Shown: positions 1 through 9,101 of the stretch, piece after piece
Layout of the letters: each line of letters opens with the position of its first letter
How positions within the stretch are numbered: position 1 is the first letter of the stretch
NCBI GenBank assembly: GCA_031290985.1
Contig: JARLJW010000008.1
Span: 1-64,000 of the forward strand
Direction of reading: 5' to 3'
Origin: Verrucomicrobiia bacterium
Lineage (GTDB): Bacteria > Verrucomicrobiota > Verrucomicrobiia > Limisphaerales > UBA11358
Length of the DNA stretch: 64,000 bases
Notes under the pieces: model-generated
The model's input: only the letters and a program-made list of their open reading frames with translations
What the model was told of the DNA's origin: nothing
Database searches by the model: none
Made by a program: the position numbers and the translations under genes

Positions 1-651
1 CAGGATACGCTCGGGTGTGTGCAAGATGTGGCGGAGGAGGCCGGGGAGATCAAGGCGGCGTCGCCGGTGGCGGTGGCGGAGCATTTGAGCGTGGTGTTGG
101 CGGCGCGGTATGCGCAGTTGTTGTCGGGCTGGAACGGGGAGATGGATGAGAGGTTTTCGAAGAAGCTGAAGGGGTTGCGGTTGCTGGGCCAGGAGATTGC
201 GGTGATGCGGCGGGAGAATCTGCGGGCGGACCGGTTGGAGCTGCAAAAGACACAGCATCGGGACACGCGGAAGGATAAGTATGTGGCGGCGCTGGAGTAT
301 TGTGTGGCGGAGGGCAAGAAGTGGCCGGAGGTGGAGCAGGCGTTTCGCAAGGCGTTCGTCTTGCTCTTGGCGCATGCGCGGGGTACTGGCGTACGGCCAC
401 AGGGGGACCAGGGGCAGGGGCAAACATCCAACGGCCAACATTCAACATCCAACGTCCAAGCGCCAAGCTCCAGTGAAGCGCCAAAGTGCGAGCCGCACGG
501 GCCAGTGGGTACCGGCGGTACTGGCGGTACTGGCGTACGGCCACCGGGGGACGGGGGGACAAACGGGCAAACATCCAACATTCAACATCCAACATCCAGT
601 GAAGTTCCAAATTCCAATGCGCAGAACGGAAACCAAATTAACAGAAGATAA
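1..651 (+). CDS. Partial CDS (open at left edge): small charged helical protein of unknown function; C-terminal tail made of translated low-complexity repeats
   Basis: ORF is open to base 1. About 120 aa of normal protein (ARYAQLLSGWNGEMDERFSKKLKGLRLLGQEIAVMRRENLRADRLELQ) followed by a repeat-derived tail (GTGVRPQGD, TSNGQHSTSN). Resembles the right-edge ORF at 63755-64000. Confidence 0.55.
   Translation, partial: QDTLGCVQDVAEEAGEIKAASPVAVAEHLSVVLAARYAQLLSGWNGEMDERFSKKLKGLRLLGQEIAVMRRENLRADRLELQKTQHRDTRKDKYVAALEYCVAEGKKWPEVEQAFRKAFVLLLAHARGTGVRPQGDQGQGQTSNGQHSTSNVQAPSSSEAPKCEPHGPVGTGGTGGTGVRPPGDGGTNGQTSNIQHPTSSEVPNSNAQNGNQINRR
383..615 (+). repeat. TACTGGCGTACGGCCACCGGGGGACGGG motif copies with two heptanucleotide-period arrays (CATCCAA CGGCCAA CATTCAA CATCCAA CGTCCAA GCGCCAA GCTCCAG; CATCCAA CATTCAA CATCCAA CATCCAG)
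   Basis: Motif at 383-409 and 527-560; 7-nt periodicity read directly at about 425-473 and 573-600. Confidence 0.85.
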
Positions 652-748
652 CGGAGGGAACGAAGCTGAAGGGCTCCACAGATTCCGGATGGGCCCCCTG
701 CCCGCTCCGTTTCCTTGGTTTGCTTCTGTTCAATTTTTTGGCCCGGGA
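628..748. repeat. Dispersed ~120-bp imperfect inverted-repeat element, copy 1
   Basis: cggaaaccaaattaacagaagataacggagggaacgaag...cccgctccgtttccttggtttgcttctgtt...ggcccggg. Ends pair (AACAGAAG..AAC..AGG / CCT..GTT..CTTCTGTT). Second copy at 1339-1461. Confidence 0.8.
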
Positions 749-856
749 TGGCGTTGCTGGCGGTACTGGCATACGGCCACCGGGGGACGGGCGGGATGGG
801 CAATCAAATTAAACCCACAAATTTACGATGCCGGATTTACGATTTACGAGCGCAGG

Positions 857-1046
857 TGCGACCAATGGTTGCGGGTTCTGCGAATGGTTTCGCGCGGGCG
901 AAAGCGGCAGAGGGCTGCCGCACTCCAAGACGCTGGCGCGTTCGCGGGGGCAACGGGTGAAAAATGTGTCCGTTTTGGGTGAGGGCAAATTTGTGAAAAG
1001 GCCAATGAAAATGCAAAAATTAAACCAAATTAAAGCTAGTTAAAGC
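857..1046. repeat. Dispersed repeat copy 1 (tgcgaccaatgg...gaatggtttcgcgcgggcgaaagcggc...) ending in a 10-nt-period array
   Basis: Matches 1098-1340 in blocks; tail aattaaacca/aattaaagct/agttaaagca has 10-nt period. Confidence 0.7.
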
Positions 1047-1097
1047 ATGAAACAAATGGCGTGTGACGGGTGGCAAGTGACAAGAAACGCATCCGGT

Positions 1098-1340
1098 GCG
1101 ACCAATGGCTCGGGCCAGGCGAATGGTTTCGCGCGGGCGAAAGCGGCGGTGAACCGCACGCAGTCCAGGCGCTTCGCGAATGCCGGGCGGTTGGCGATTT
1201 GGCAGGCAATGGGCTGGCGAGAGTCGCGGGATGCCGAGCAGTGCTCGGCGCTCCGGGGGCCGGCGCGTTGGCGGGGGCGACCGGTGGAAAAAGTGTCCGG
1301 CTTGGCTGATTGAATATTTGTGAAAAAGGTCGATGAAAAC
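1098..1340. repeat. Dispersed repeat copy 2 of 857-1046
   Basis: Shared blocks gcgaccaatggc, gcgaatggtttcgcgcgggcgaaagcggc, ggcgcgttggcgggggcgac. Confidence 0.7.
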
Positions 1341-1461
1341 GGAAACCAAAACAACAGAAGCTAACGGAGGGAACGAAGACGAAGGACTTCATAGACGCCA
1401 GATGAGCCGCCTGCCCGCTCCGTTTCCTTTGTTGCCTTCTGTTAAATGTTTTTGGCCCGGG
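1339..1461. repeat. Dispersed ~120-bp imperfect inverted-repeat element, copy 2
   Basis: cggaaaccaaaacaacagaagctaacggagggaacgaag...ctgcccgctccgtttcctttgttgccttctgtt...ggcccggg, parallel to 628-748. Confidence 0.8.
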
Positions 1462-1518
1462 GGGCATCGCCAAAAATTGGTATGGACTTCCGTGGGCGGC
1501 AAATTCCATAATTACTGA

Positions 1519-3669
1519 ATGAACCTAATTAAATCCCTCCAGCGGGTGGTTTTGGCTGCCCGGCTGCCGGCATTGCTCTCCCTCCTGGCCACGACGGCGG
1601 CGGGTTTCGCGCAAACCAATGTTCCCGTTCTCCAGGTCCACGCGGACCGCGTCACGGCCAAGATGCCGCCGACGTTCTATGGCCTGATGACGGAGGAGAT
1701 CAATTATTCCTACGAGGGCGGGCTGTACGGCGAACTGGTCCGCAACCGTGCGTTCAAGGCGGATGCCATCCAGCAACCGATCAAGCCGGAAAATTATGAC
1801 CCGGCGAAATATTATCCGGTGCAGATCGCCGTGAGCAATGCGCCGAAATTTTGGAGCGCGGTCGGCACCGCCAAAATCTCGCTCGACACGAACACCGTCC
1901 TGAATGACGCGCTCAACGTCAGTCTCAAGGTCGAACTGGCCGGCGCGGCGAAGAGCCATCCGGCCGGCGTGGCCAACGGCGGTTACTGGGGCATTCCAGT
2001 CAAGCCGCACACGACGTATCACGCGTCATTTTATGCGAAGGCGAAACATTTCAACGGTCCGTTGACCGTCAGTCTGGTTCATCCGCTCAATGCCAGCAAC
2101 GTGACCGTCAAGACGCCGCCCGGCTATCACGTTTCCCTTGGCGCAACGACCCTGACCGCCGCGAGCGCGACGGTTCCGGGCGTCTCCGGTGAGTGGCAGA
2201 AATATGAAGTGACGCTCACGACGGGCGACCTCGAACCGTCCAAGGACAACCAACTGGTCATCACCGCGGCGAAAGCAGGAACTCTTTTCCATCATGACGG
2301 CACCCTCTGGCTGCAACAGGTTTCGCTGTTCCCGCCGACGTACAAAGACCGCCCGAACGGCGACCGCACCGACCTTTCCCAATTGCTGGCGGATGCGCAG
2401 CCCAAATTTCTGCGCTTCCCGGGCGGAAATTTTGTGGAGGGGGATTATTTCAACGAACGGTTTAACTGGAAACAAACCATCGGTCCGCTGGAGCAGCGTC
2501 CCGGCCACCGCAGTTGCTGGGGCTACTGGGCGACGGACGGTTTTGGCCTGCCGGAATTCCTCGGCTGGTGTGAAGACCTGCACATGGAACCGGTGCTGGC
2601 GGTCTTTGCCGGCTACACGCTGAAGCACGATTACATCAAGCCCGGCCCCGCGCTGGAGCCGTATGTGCAGGAAGCGCTGGAAGAGATCGAGTATGTCACC
2701 GGCGACGCCTCGACCAAGTGGGGCGCGCAACGCATCAAGGACGGCCACCCGGCCCCGTTCAAGCTGCGCTATGTGGAGATCGGCAACGAGGACTGGTTCG
2801 ACCGCTCCGGCAGCTACGACGGCCGGTTCGCCCAGTTCCACGATGCCATCAAGGCCAGGTATCCGCAGTTGCAGCTCATCTCCACCGCCGACGTCAAGAG
2901 CCGCACGGCCGATTTGAACGACGAACATTATTACCGCTCCGAGGAGGAGATGGAGGCGCAGTCGTTCATGTATGACAAGCGTGACCGCAGCGTCCCCACG
3001 AAAATTTTCGTCGGCGAATGGGCCACGCGCGTCGGCAAGCCCACGCCGAACATGGCGGGCGCGCTCGGCGATGCCGCGTGGATGTGCTGCATGGAGCGCA
3101 ATGCGGACATCGTGCTGATGCATTGCTATGCGCCGCTCTTCGTCAATGTCAGCGACCTCGGCGCGGGCCGTTCGATGCAATGGCCCAGCGACCTGATCGG
3201 CTACGACGCATTGAGCAGCTACGGTTCACCGTCGTATTATGCGCAGAAGATTTTTAGCCGGCATCAGGGCGATGAAGTGCTGGGCATCGAAGCGCAGAAT
3301 CTTCCGACGTACACCTGGATTCAAACCGGGCGCACCCGCAACGGCGTGGCGCAGCCGGCGAGGACGAACGAAGTGAAATCGCTGTTTTACTCCGCGACGC
3401 GTGAAACGAGCAGCGGCAAGATCATCGTCAAGGTGGTCAACCGCGCGGATGCGGCGCAGGAGGTGAACGTGGAGATCAGCGGGGTCAGCGCCATCGCCGG
3501 TGAAGGCACGGCCACGGTGCTGAAGGCGGACAATCGCGATGCGACCAATTCCCTCAATGACCCGCAGCATGTGTTGCCGGTGACGGAAACCGTGACCGGT
3601 CTCGGCACGAGTTTCACACGCACCTTCCCGCCCTGCTCCATCACGATCCTGGAATTGAGCGCGAAGTAA
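1519..3669 (+). CDS. Alpha-L-arabinofuranosidase-like glycoside hydrolase (GH51), secreted
   Basis: Signal peptide; FRPGGN-type block (LRFPGGNFVEGDYFNERFNWK), GNEDW (IGNEDWFD), VGEWATRVG. Confidence 0.85.
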   Translation: MNLIKSLQRVVLAARLPALLSLLATTAAGFAQTNVPVLQVHADRVTAKMPPTFYGLMTEEINYSYEGGLYGELVRNRAFKADAIQQPIKPENYDPAKYYPVQIAVSNAPKFWSAVGTAKISLDTNTVLNDALNVSLKVELAGAAKSHPAGVANGGYWGIPVKPHTTYHASFYAKAKHFNGPLTVSLVHPLNASNVTVKTPPGYHVSLGATTLTAASATVPGVSGEWQKYEVTLTTGDLEPSKDNQLVITAAKAGTLFHHDGTLWLQQVSLFPPTYKDRPNGDRTDLSQLLADAQPKFLRFPGGNFVEGDYFNERFNWKQTIGPLEQRPGHRSCWGYWATDGFGLPEFLGWCEDLHMEPVLAVFAGYTLKHDYIKPGPALEPYVQEALEEIEYVTGDASTKWGAQRIKDGHPAPFKLRYVEIGNEDWFDRSGSYDGRFAQFHDAIKARYPQLQLISTADVKSRTADLNDEHYYRSEEEMEAQSFMYDKRDRSVPTKIFVGEWATRVGKPTPNMAGALGDAAWMCCMERNADIVLMHCYAPLFVNVSDLGAGRSMQWPSDLIGYDALSSYGSPSYYAQKIFSRHQGDEVLGIEAQNLPTYTWIQTGRTRNGVAQPARTNEVKSLFYSATRETSSGKIIVKVVNRADAAQEVNVEISGVSAIAGEGTATVLKADNRDATNSLNDPQHVLPVTETVTGLGTSFTRTFPPCSITILELSAK

Positions 3670-3809
3670 GCAGGTTCTTTGACATGGACGGACTGCTGGA
3701 AACGGCGGGGCGTTGTTGTTAAAACGCATACTGTTTAGGAACGCCATAAACAGGCGGATGCCGCACGGCGGCGCAGCTTGACACTGCCCGCGACGAACAC
3801 TGGTGCCGG

Positions 3810-3880
3810 GTTTGGAGTTCCGCCTTTAGGCGGTTTGGAGCGTTCACCCACCCGGACCGCCTAAAGGCGGAACTCCAAAC
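3810..3880. repeat. Perfect 25-bp inverted repeat (GTTTGGAGTTCCGCCTTTAGGCGGT, 21-nt loop); REP-like hairpin or bidirectional terminator
   Basis: Arm 3810-3834 is the exact reverse complement of 3856-3880; between convergent genes. Confidence 0.95.
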
Positions 3881-3933
3881 GGGGTCAGGATGCGCCCGGC
3901 CACCACGCAGCGCGATGTCCCTGCCTGGTCAAA

Positions 3934-4848
3934 CTAAGCCGCGCGCCAGGGCAGGGTCTGCACTTGCGCGTGTTTGGGGTGTTTCACGTCCAGCGAACGC
4001 AGTTCCAGCTCCATGCTGTCTTTGGCAAGCGTGCAGCGCACCCAGCCGCTGGGCTGGCCGTCCTTGAACGGATAACTCGTGGGCGGCAGGTTGATGAGGT
4101 GGATGCCGCTTTCATGCTGCACGATGTGCCAGTCGTGGGTGTGGCCGAAGACGAGCGCCTTGACCTGGCGCCGGGAGGCCAGCACCTCCATCAACGCACT
4201 GGTATCCAACAGACCGGTCGTCGGCACGGGAAATTGCGGATTATGATGCACCACGACAATGGCGGGCTTGCCCGGGCGCGCATCGAGCTGGTGCGTGAGC
4301 CAGTCGAGCTGGGCCGGCCCGAGGATGCCGGGAGTCTTGCTGGTGATGCCGAGCGAATCGACCATGAACCAGTTGGCGCGGTCGCTGCTGAAAACGGTCG
4401 CCTGTTTTTCGGGGACGGCTTTCACCTTCTTCGCATCGTGCGGAAAGGCGCTCCAGAAATTTTCCCGCTCGTCGTGATTGCCCAGTGAGAGATGCACCGG
4501 CGCCAGTGCGCGCACGGGTTCGATCAGCAAGGCGAACTGGGCGTAATCTTCCGGCTTGCCCGCCAGGTAGGCGAGGTCGCCATTCACGATGACGGCGGCG
4601 GGCTTCACCGGCCACGCGGCGAGCTCGCGCGCGCAGGCGGTGAAGTGGTCGGTCATGTTGACGTTGAGATATATCTCCGCCGGATTGCCGGCGATGTGCG
4701 TGTCGGATAAAAAGAAAAACGTGTGGTGATCGCGCGACTTGCCGAAGAGCCCGGCGTAGCTTGAGGGCGCCAGGGCGGTCACGGCCCCGGCCAGGGCGGC
4801 GCGTTTCAGGAATTCACGACGGGAAAGTTGGGGCAGTGTGACAGGCAT
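3934..4848 (-). CDS. Tat-exported calcineurin-like metallophosphoesterase
   Basis: SRREFLKRAALAGAVTAL Tat signal; SDTHI, GDLAY, LGNHD, VFGHTHDW motifs. Confidence 0.85.
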   Translation of the reverse strand: MPVTLPQLSRREFLKRAALAGAVTALAPSSYAGLFGKSRDHHTFFFLSDTHIAGNPAEIYLNVNMTDHFTACARELAAWPVKPAAVIVNGDLAYLAGKPEDYAQFALLIEPVRALAPVHLSLGNHDERENFWSAFPHDAKKVKAVPEKQATVFSSDRANWFMVDSLGITSKTPGILGPAQLDWLTHQLDARPGKPAIVVVHHNPQFPVPTTGLLDTSALMEVLASRRQVKALVFGHTHDWHIVQHESGIHLINLPPTSYPFKDGQPSGWVRCTLAKDSMELELRSLDVKHPKHAQVQTLPWRAA

Positions 4849-4871
4849 AAAAAACTCCTTAAATCATGGCA

Positions 4872-6140
4872 TCAAAGCAGCAGACCGGCCAGCGAGGCCG
4901 TCATGTAAGCGGCGAGCAGGCCGCCGACCATCGCGCGGAATCCCAGCTTGGCCATTTCGCTGCGACGTTCGGGCGCCAGCGAACCGATGCCCCCGACCTG
5001 GATGGCGATGCTGGAAAAATTGGCAAAGCCGCAGAGGGCGTAGGTCGCGATGGTAAAGCTGCGCGGCGTCAGGTTCAGTGCCGTCGCGTTCTGGGTGAGG
5101 TCGAGGTAACCGACGAATTCATTGAGCACGACGCGTTCGCCAAGGATCTGGCCGATGCTCAGGCAGTCCTGCGCCGGCACGCCCATGAGGAACGCGAAGG
5201 GCGCATTGATCCAGCCGAAGATGTTCTGGAGTGTCACGGGATTTTTCATCCCAAAATGCGATTGCGGCCAGCCGAAGACATAGTTTGCCAGCGCGATGAT
5301 GGCGATGAAGGCGATGAGCATGGCGATGATGTTCAGCGCCAGATGAAAGCCGTCGCCCGCCCCGCGGCAGATGGCGTCGATGGAATTTGCCGTGGTGCGC
5401 GGCACGGTGGCGGGCGAAGTGCCGGCGGTTTCGCTGACCTCGGTTTCGGGCAGCATGATCTTGGCGATCATCAGCGCGGCGGGACAGTTCAAGACGGAGG
5501 CGCAGAGCAGATGGCCGGCAGTGTCGTGATAGCCGGCCGCCATGCCCATGGCCGCATAGACCGCCGCGACGCCGCCCGCAATGTGCGCCATGCCGCAGAC
5601 CATGATGGTCATCAGTTCGCTGCGGGTCATGCGCGGGACGTAGGGCCGGATGACGAGCGGAGCCTCGGTCTGGCCCATGAAGATGTTGGCGGCGGCGGAA
5701 AGCGTCTCGCTGCCGCTGGTGCCCATGGCCTTGCGCATCACGAACGCCACGGCGCGCACGACGCGCTGCAAAATGCCCCAGTGATAAAACAGCGAAGACA
5801 GCGCGGAGACGATCACCACCGTGCCCGTGACCAGGATGGCAAAGACGAGGCCGTGTTCGGGGCCAAATGTTTTGCCCAGCAGCCCGCCATCCGCCAGGGG
5901 GCCGAAAACGAACTTGGTTCCGTCCGTGGAAAACTGGATGAGCTTTTGGACGACCTTGCCGGCGAAGACAAAGAACTCCGCGCCCCAGGGGGTTTTCAGG
6001 ACCAATATCGCCAGGGCGAGCTGCAGGCCCGTGCCCCAGATGACGGTGCGCCAGGGGAAATTTTTGCGGTTGAAGGAAATCGCCCACGCGACGAGCAGCA
6101 TCGTGAGCCAGCCCACCAGGCTGATGAATTTTGGATCCAT
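4872..6140 (-). CDS. Concentrative nucleoside transporter (NupC/CNT family)
   Basis: Multi-TM; FMGQTEAPLVIRPY, NEFVGYLDL, YALCGFANFSSIAIQVGGIGSLAPERR. Confidence 0.92.
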   Translation of the reverse strand: MDPKFISLVGWLTMLLVAWAISFNRKNFPWRTVIWGTGLQLALAILVLKTPWGAEFFVFAGKVVQKLIQFSTDGTKFVFGPLADGGLLGKTFGPEHGLVFAILVTGTVVIVSALSSLFYHWGILQRVVRAVAFVMRKAMGTSGSETLSAAANIFMGQTEAPLVIRPYVPRMTRSELMTIMVCGMAHIAGGVAAVYAAMGMAAGYHDTAGHLLCASVLNCPAALMIAKIMLPETEVSETAGTSPATVPRTTANSIDAICRGAGDGFHLALNIIAMLIAFIAIIALANYVFGWPQSHFGMKNPVTLQNIFGWINAPFAFLMGVPAQDCLSIGQILGERVVLNEFVGYLDLTQNATALNLTPRSFTIATYALCGFANFSSIAIQVGGIGSLAPERRSEMAKLGFRAMVGGLLAAYMTASLAGLLL

Positions 6141-6758
6141 TTATTTTTTGGCCGCGTGCTCCAAAACTTCCTTGTAAATGTGCGGGTGCAGCACGCCGAC
6201 GAACGGAAGATTGCGATAACGCTCCGCAAAATCAAGCCCGTAACCGATGACAAACAGGTCGGGAATGGTGAAACCGACATAGTCCGGCTTCACCTTGGCC
6301 ACGCGGCGGCTGGGCTTGTCCAGCAGCACGCAGGTCTTGATCCGGCGCGGCTTGAGCGCCCGCAATTTGGGGAGCACGCGACTGAGGGTTTTGCCGGTGT
6401 CGAGGATGTCGTCCACCAGCAGCACGTCGCGGCCGCGCACGTCCAGACGCAGTTCCTTGGTGAACACCAGGTCGCCGGATTCCGTCCCCGCGCCGTAGCT
6501 GGAGACGCCGATGAAATCGAGGCGCAGCGGGAGGTTCAGGTGCCGGATCAGGTCGGCGAGGAACAAAACGGTGCCGTTGAGGAGGGAGACGACCACCATT
6601 TCGCGCCCGCGAAAATCGCGTTCGATCCCCCGCGCCAGGATCTTGATGCGTTGGGCGAGCTCCGCATCCGTGATGAGAATTTTTTCCACCTCGGCGCGCA
6701 GGCGCGGCGGGACGGGGGTCGAGGAACGATTGGTTTTAAGTATGGTGCTCACAGGCAT
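6141..6758 (-). CDS. hpt: Hypoxanthine phosphoribosyltransferase
   Basis: VLLVDDILDTGKTL PRPP motif, DFIGVSSYG, PDYVGFTIPDLFVIGYGLD. Confidence 0.92.
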   Translation of the reverse strand: MPVSTILKTNRSSTPVPPRLRAEVEKILITDAELAQRIKILARGIERDFRGREMVVVSLLNGTVLFLADLIRHLNLPLRLDFIGVSSYGAGTESGDLVFTKELRLDVRGRDVLLVDDILDTGKTLSRVLPKLRALKPRRIKTCVLLDKPSRRVAKVKPDYVGFTIPDLFVIGYGLDFAERYRNLPFVGVLHPHIYKEVLEHAAKK

Positions 6759-6805
6759 GACAATCGCGAAAGCGTAATGGGTTTTAATCCTTTGCCGAGG
6801 ATTTT

Positions 6806-7492
6806 TTACGTCTTTAAGCCGGTCACCCTGGTCATTTCCGACAACAGCCAGTCGGCCGCGGGCTTGCCCTTGATGTCCGTGGCGGCCCGAATGCGTTTTC
6901 CACCGGTGTTAACCACCTGGAAATCATGTTCCGTGAACGGGCTGCCCGCCCTGCCCTTGGCCGGATAGAGCCAGGCGAGCCGGCTTCGCTTTGCTCCGGT
7001 GGTCAACACCAGAATCTCGTAATAAAGATCCACGCCTACGCTCCCGGTGTTTTCCGCCCGAACCTCGATGATTTTATCCGCCGGAGCCGTGACCGTCCGC
7101 CGGAAGAACCACCAATGGGTGACCACCCGCAGTTCACCTGGCACGGCAATGACCCGGCTGGAACGGAACCACAGGTTCAGGCAGACATACGTCAGCAGCA
7201 ATTCGATCAAGCCCAGGAAGCCCATGACATAATACGTGTGGTTGGCGACGATGAACCGGACGAGGGCGGGCAGTTCATTCACCACGCGAACGTTGATAAA
7301 TCCAATTTCCAACAAGGCGGCCAGGAGAAACACCCAGATGATCGTAAAGGCGATCTTTTCACGGAAATTTCGCAACGCGGGCAGGATGAATTCCTTGCCG
7401 CCATCCGGCCGGTCAATGACCCGGATGCGCTGCCGGGCCGCCTCGCGCAGCGGGTCAAATGGTTCCCTGGGTTGTGGCGATTCACCGGTCAT
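6806..7492 (-). CDS. Membrane protein of unknown function, paralog of the C-terminal half of the upstream gene
   Basis: Two TM segments; start at MTGESPQ avoids overlap (longest ORF extends to 7573); aligns to 7528-9009 product. Confidence 0.65.
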   Translation of the reverse strand: MTGESPQPREPFDPLREAARQRIRVIDRPDGGKEFILPALRNFREKIAFTIIWVFLLAALLEIGFINVRVVNELPALVRFIVANHTYYVMGFLGLIELLLTYVCLNLWFRSSRVIAVPGELRVVTHWWFFRRTVTAPADKIIEVRAENTGSVGVDLYYEILVLTTGAKRSRLAWLYPAKGRAGSPFTEHDFQVVNTGGKRIRAATDIKGKPAADWLLSEMTRVTGLKT

Positions 7493-7527
7493 GGGTGGCA
7501 GCGGTTCTGTACTTGTCCCGTCAAAAT

Positions 7528-9009
7528 TTATTCGCCACGCCCCAGCGCCCGGTTCATTTCCTTCGCCAGCCATTCGGCTTCGAGCCGGCTGGGGACGCCG
7601 CTGCCAACGGTGATCTTTTTGTTGGCGCGGGTGAGGATTTGCAGGTTGTAAAAAACGGTCTGGCCGCTCGTCATGCCGGCGTTGAGGTCAAAACGCGCGA
7701 TGTCGCCCGCGTCGACCGTGTGCGTGGGGCCGATGAACAGCCAGTGTTTCGTGGCGCGCACGCTGGTGGCGTTGATGATGACGCGGCTGGTGCGGAACCA
7801 CATATTGAAACAGCCCACGACGAGCAGCACGTTGACCAGACTGAACACGATTTCAAAAAACAACGATTGGAACACCAGATACGTGGCGAGCGTGAAGGCG
7901 GTCCAGACCAGCGTAAACGCGGTGAAATAAACCACGTTCAGCAGATTGCGCGCGGCGGGAAAATAAAATTCCCGGCCGCCGGGAATGTCACGTACCCGGA
8001 TGCGGGAATGTTCGTCACGGATGACCTCCCCGGCGGGAAGCTGCAACGCGGCGGTCGGATCCGCCATGTCCCCCAGGATGTCGTCGGTAACCTTGAAAAC
8101 CGGCACCTCGAAATCGGCGCGGAAATCGATGCCCGGCTGTTTGCTGACGGCGGTCAATCGCCAGACAATTTGGTCATCGGGCTTTTCACTGTCCGTTTCG
8201 CGGCTGTTGGCGGGAATTTTGAAAAAGACGGGCACATCATATTCCTCCAGCCCGGCGCGCGGCAGGTTGCCGCCCAGGTGTTTTTCATCCTCCCATAAAA
8301 CATTCTCGCTGACACTGCGGCTTTTGCCCGAGCCGGTCACGAGGCGGCGCACGCAGCGCAGGCGCAGAGCAATGCCCGTCTGTGGCTGAAAGTGCGCGGG
8401 AATCCGGACGGTCCCCATCAAAACGCCGCCAATGATCCCGGGCACGGACTTCATCTTGAAAAGCACCGCGCCGTACTTCACCCAGCGCAAGGTCTGGTAA
8501 ATTGCGGCGGTCAATAACCCGAGTCCCGCCAGCGGAAACAACAGCGCGATCAGCGCGAGCTTGTTGCCACGGTGCAGCTCCTGCGGAATCACGAAAATCG
8601 AAATTGGGATGCCAAAGCCGCAAAACGCCGTCGCCATGATCCAGAACAAAACGACCTGGCCACGGGTGGCGGATTTGATTTCGCCGCTTGCCCAGTCGGG
8701 ACGCAACAGCCACAGCTTGTCCGCGAACCGCGTTCGCAACTCCGCGGTCTGTTTCATTTTTTTTCGCCCCCAGACTGCGCCAAACATCAGGCCGAAGCCG
8801 ACGGTGCAAAAGACCAGCGCAAACAGGCACAGCATCAAACCATCGTACGTATTACCCACGATGAGTTTCCTGACACCCAGGACGGCCGCAAACAGGCCAA
8901 AACCCGCAAACGGGGTGGCGAACAGAACCAAAAAAACGACCCCGCCAATCCCGTCAGTCCTCGCGGGCTGGGAGCCGGCCGGTTGCGGGTTGAATGACGC
9001 ATCGCTCAT
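7528..9009 (-). CDS. Membrane protein of unknown function (DUF3592-like architecture)
   Basis: Long ORF with several TM segments; RIRVRDIPGGREFYFPAARN resembles RIRVIDRPDGGKEFILPALRN of the neighbour. Confidence 0.65.
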   Translation of the reverse strand: MSDASFNPQPAGSQPARTDGIGGVVFLVLFATPFAGFGLFAAVLGVRKLIVGNTYDGLMLCLFALVFCTVGFGLMFGAVWGRKKMKQTAELRTRFADKLWLLRPDWASGEIKSATRGQVVLFWIMATAFCGFGIPISIFVIPQELHRGNKLALIALLFPLAGLGLLTAAIYQTLRWVKYGAVLFKMKSVPGIIGGVLMGTVRIPAHFQPQTGIALRLRCVRRLVTGSGKSRSVSENVLWEDEKHLGGNLPRAGLEEYDVPVFFKIPANSRETDSEKPDDQIVWRLTAVSKQPGIDFRADFEVPVFKVTDDILGDMADPTAALQLPAGEVIRDEHSRIRVRDIPGGREFYFPAARNLLNVVYFTAFTLVWTAFTLATYLVFQSLFFEIVFSLVNVLLVVGCFNMWFRTSRVIINATSVRATKHWLFIGPTHTVDAGDIARFDLNAGMTSGQTVFYNLQILTRANKKITVGSGVPSRLEAEWLAKEMNRALGRGE

Positions 9010-9101
9010 GGGAAATCCATCGCACTGCCGATTCTCCCAGCGCGGCGCGGCGATTCAATTACAATTCCGGCCCAATTTTGGAATCAGTCGGGCGGCGGCG
9101 A

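Noticed and set aside
4866-6968. 700-aa plus-strand ORF
   Set aside because: Antisense to the clear CNT transporter and HPRT genes; composition (D/R/H/Q-rich) is typical of shadow ORFs in GC-rich DNA.
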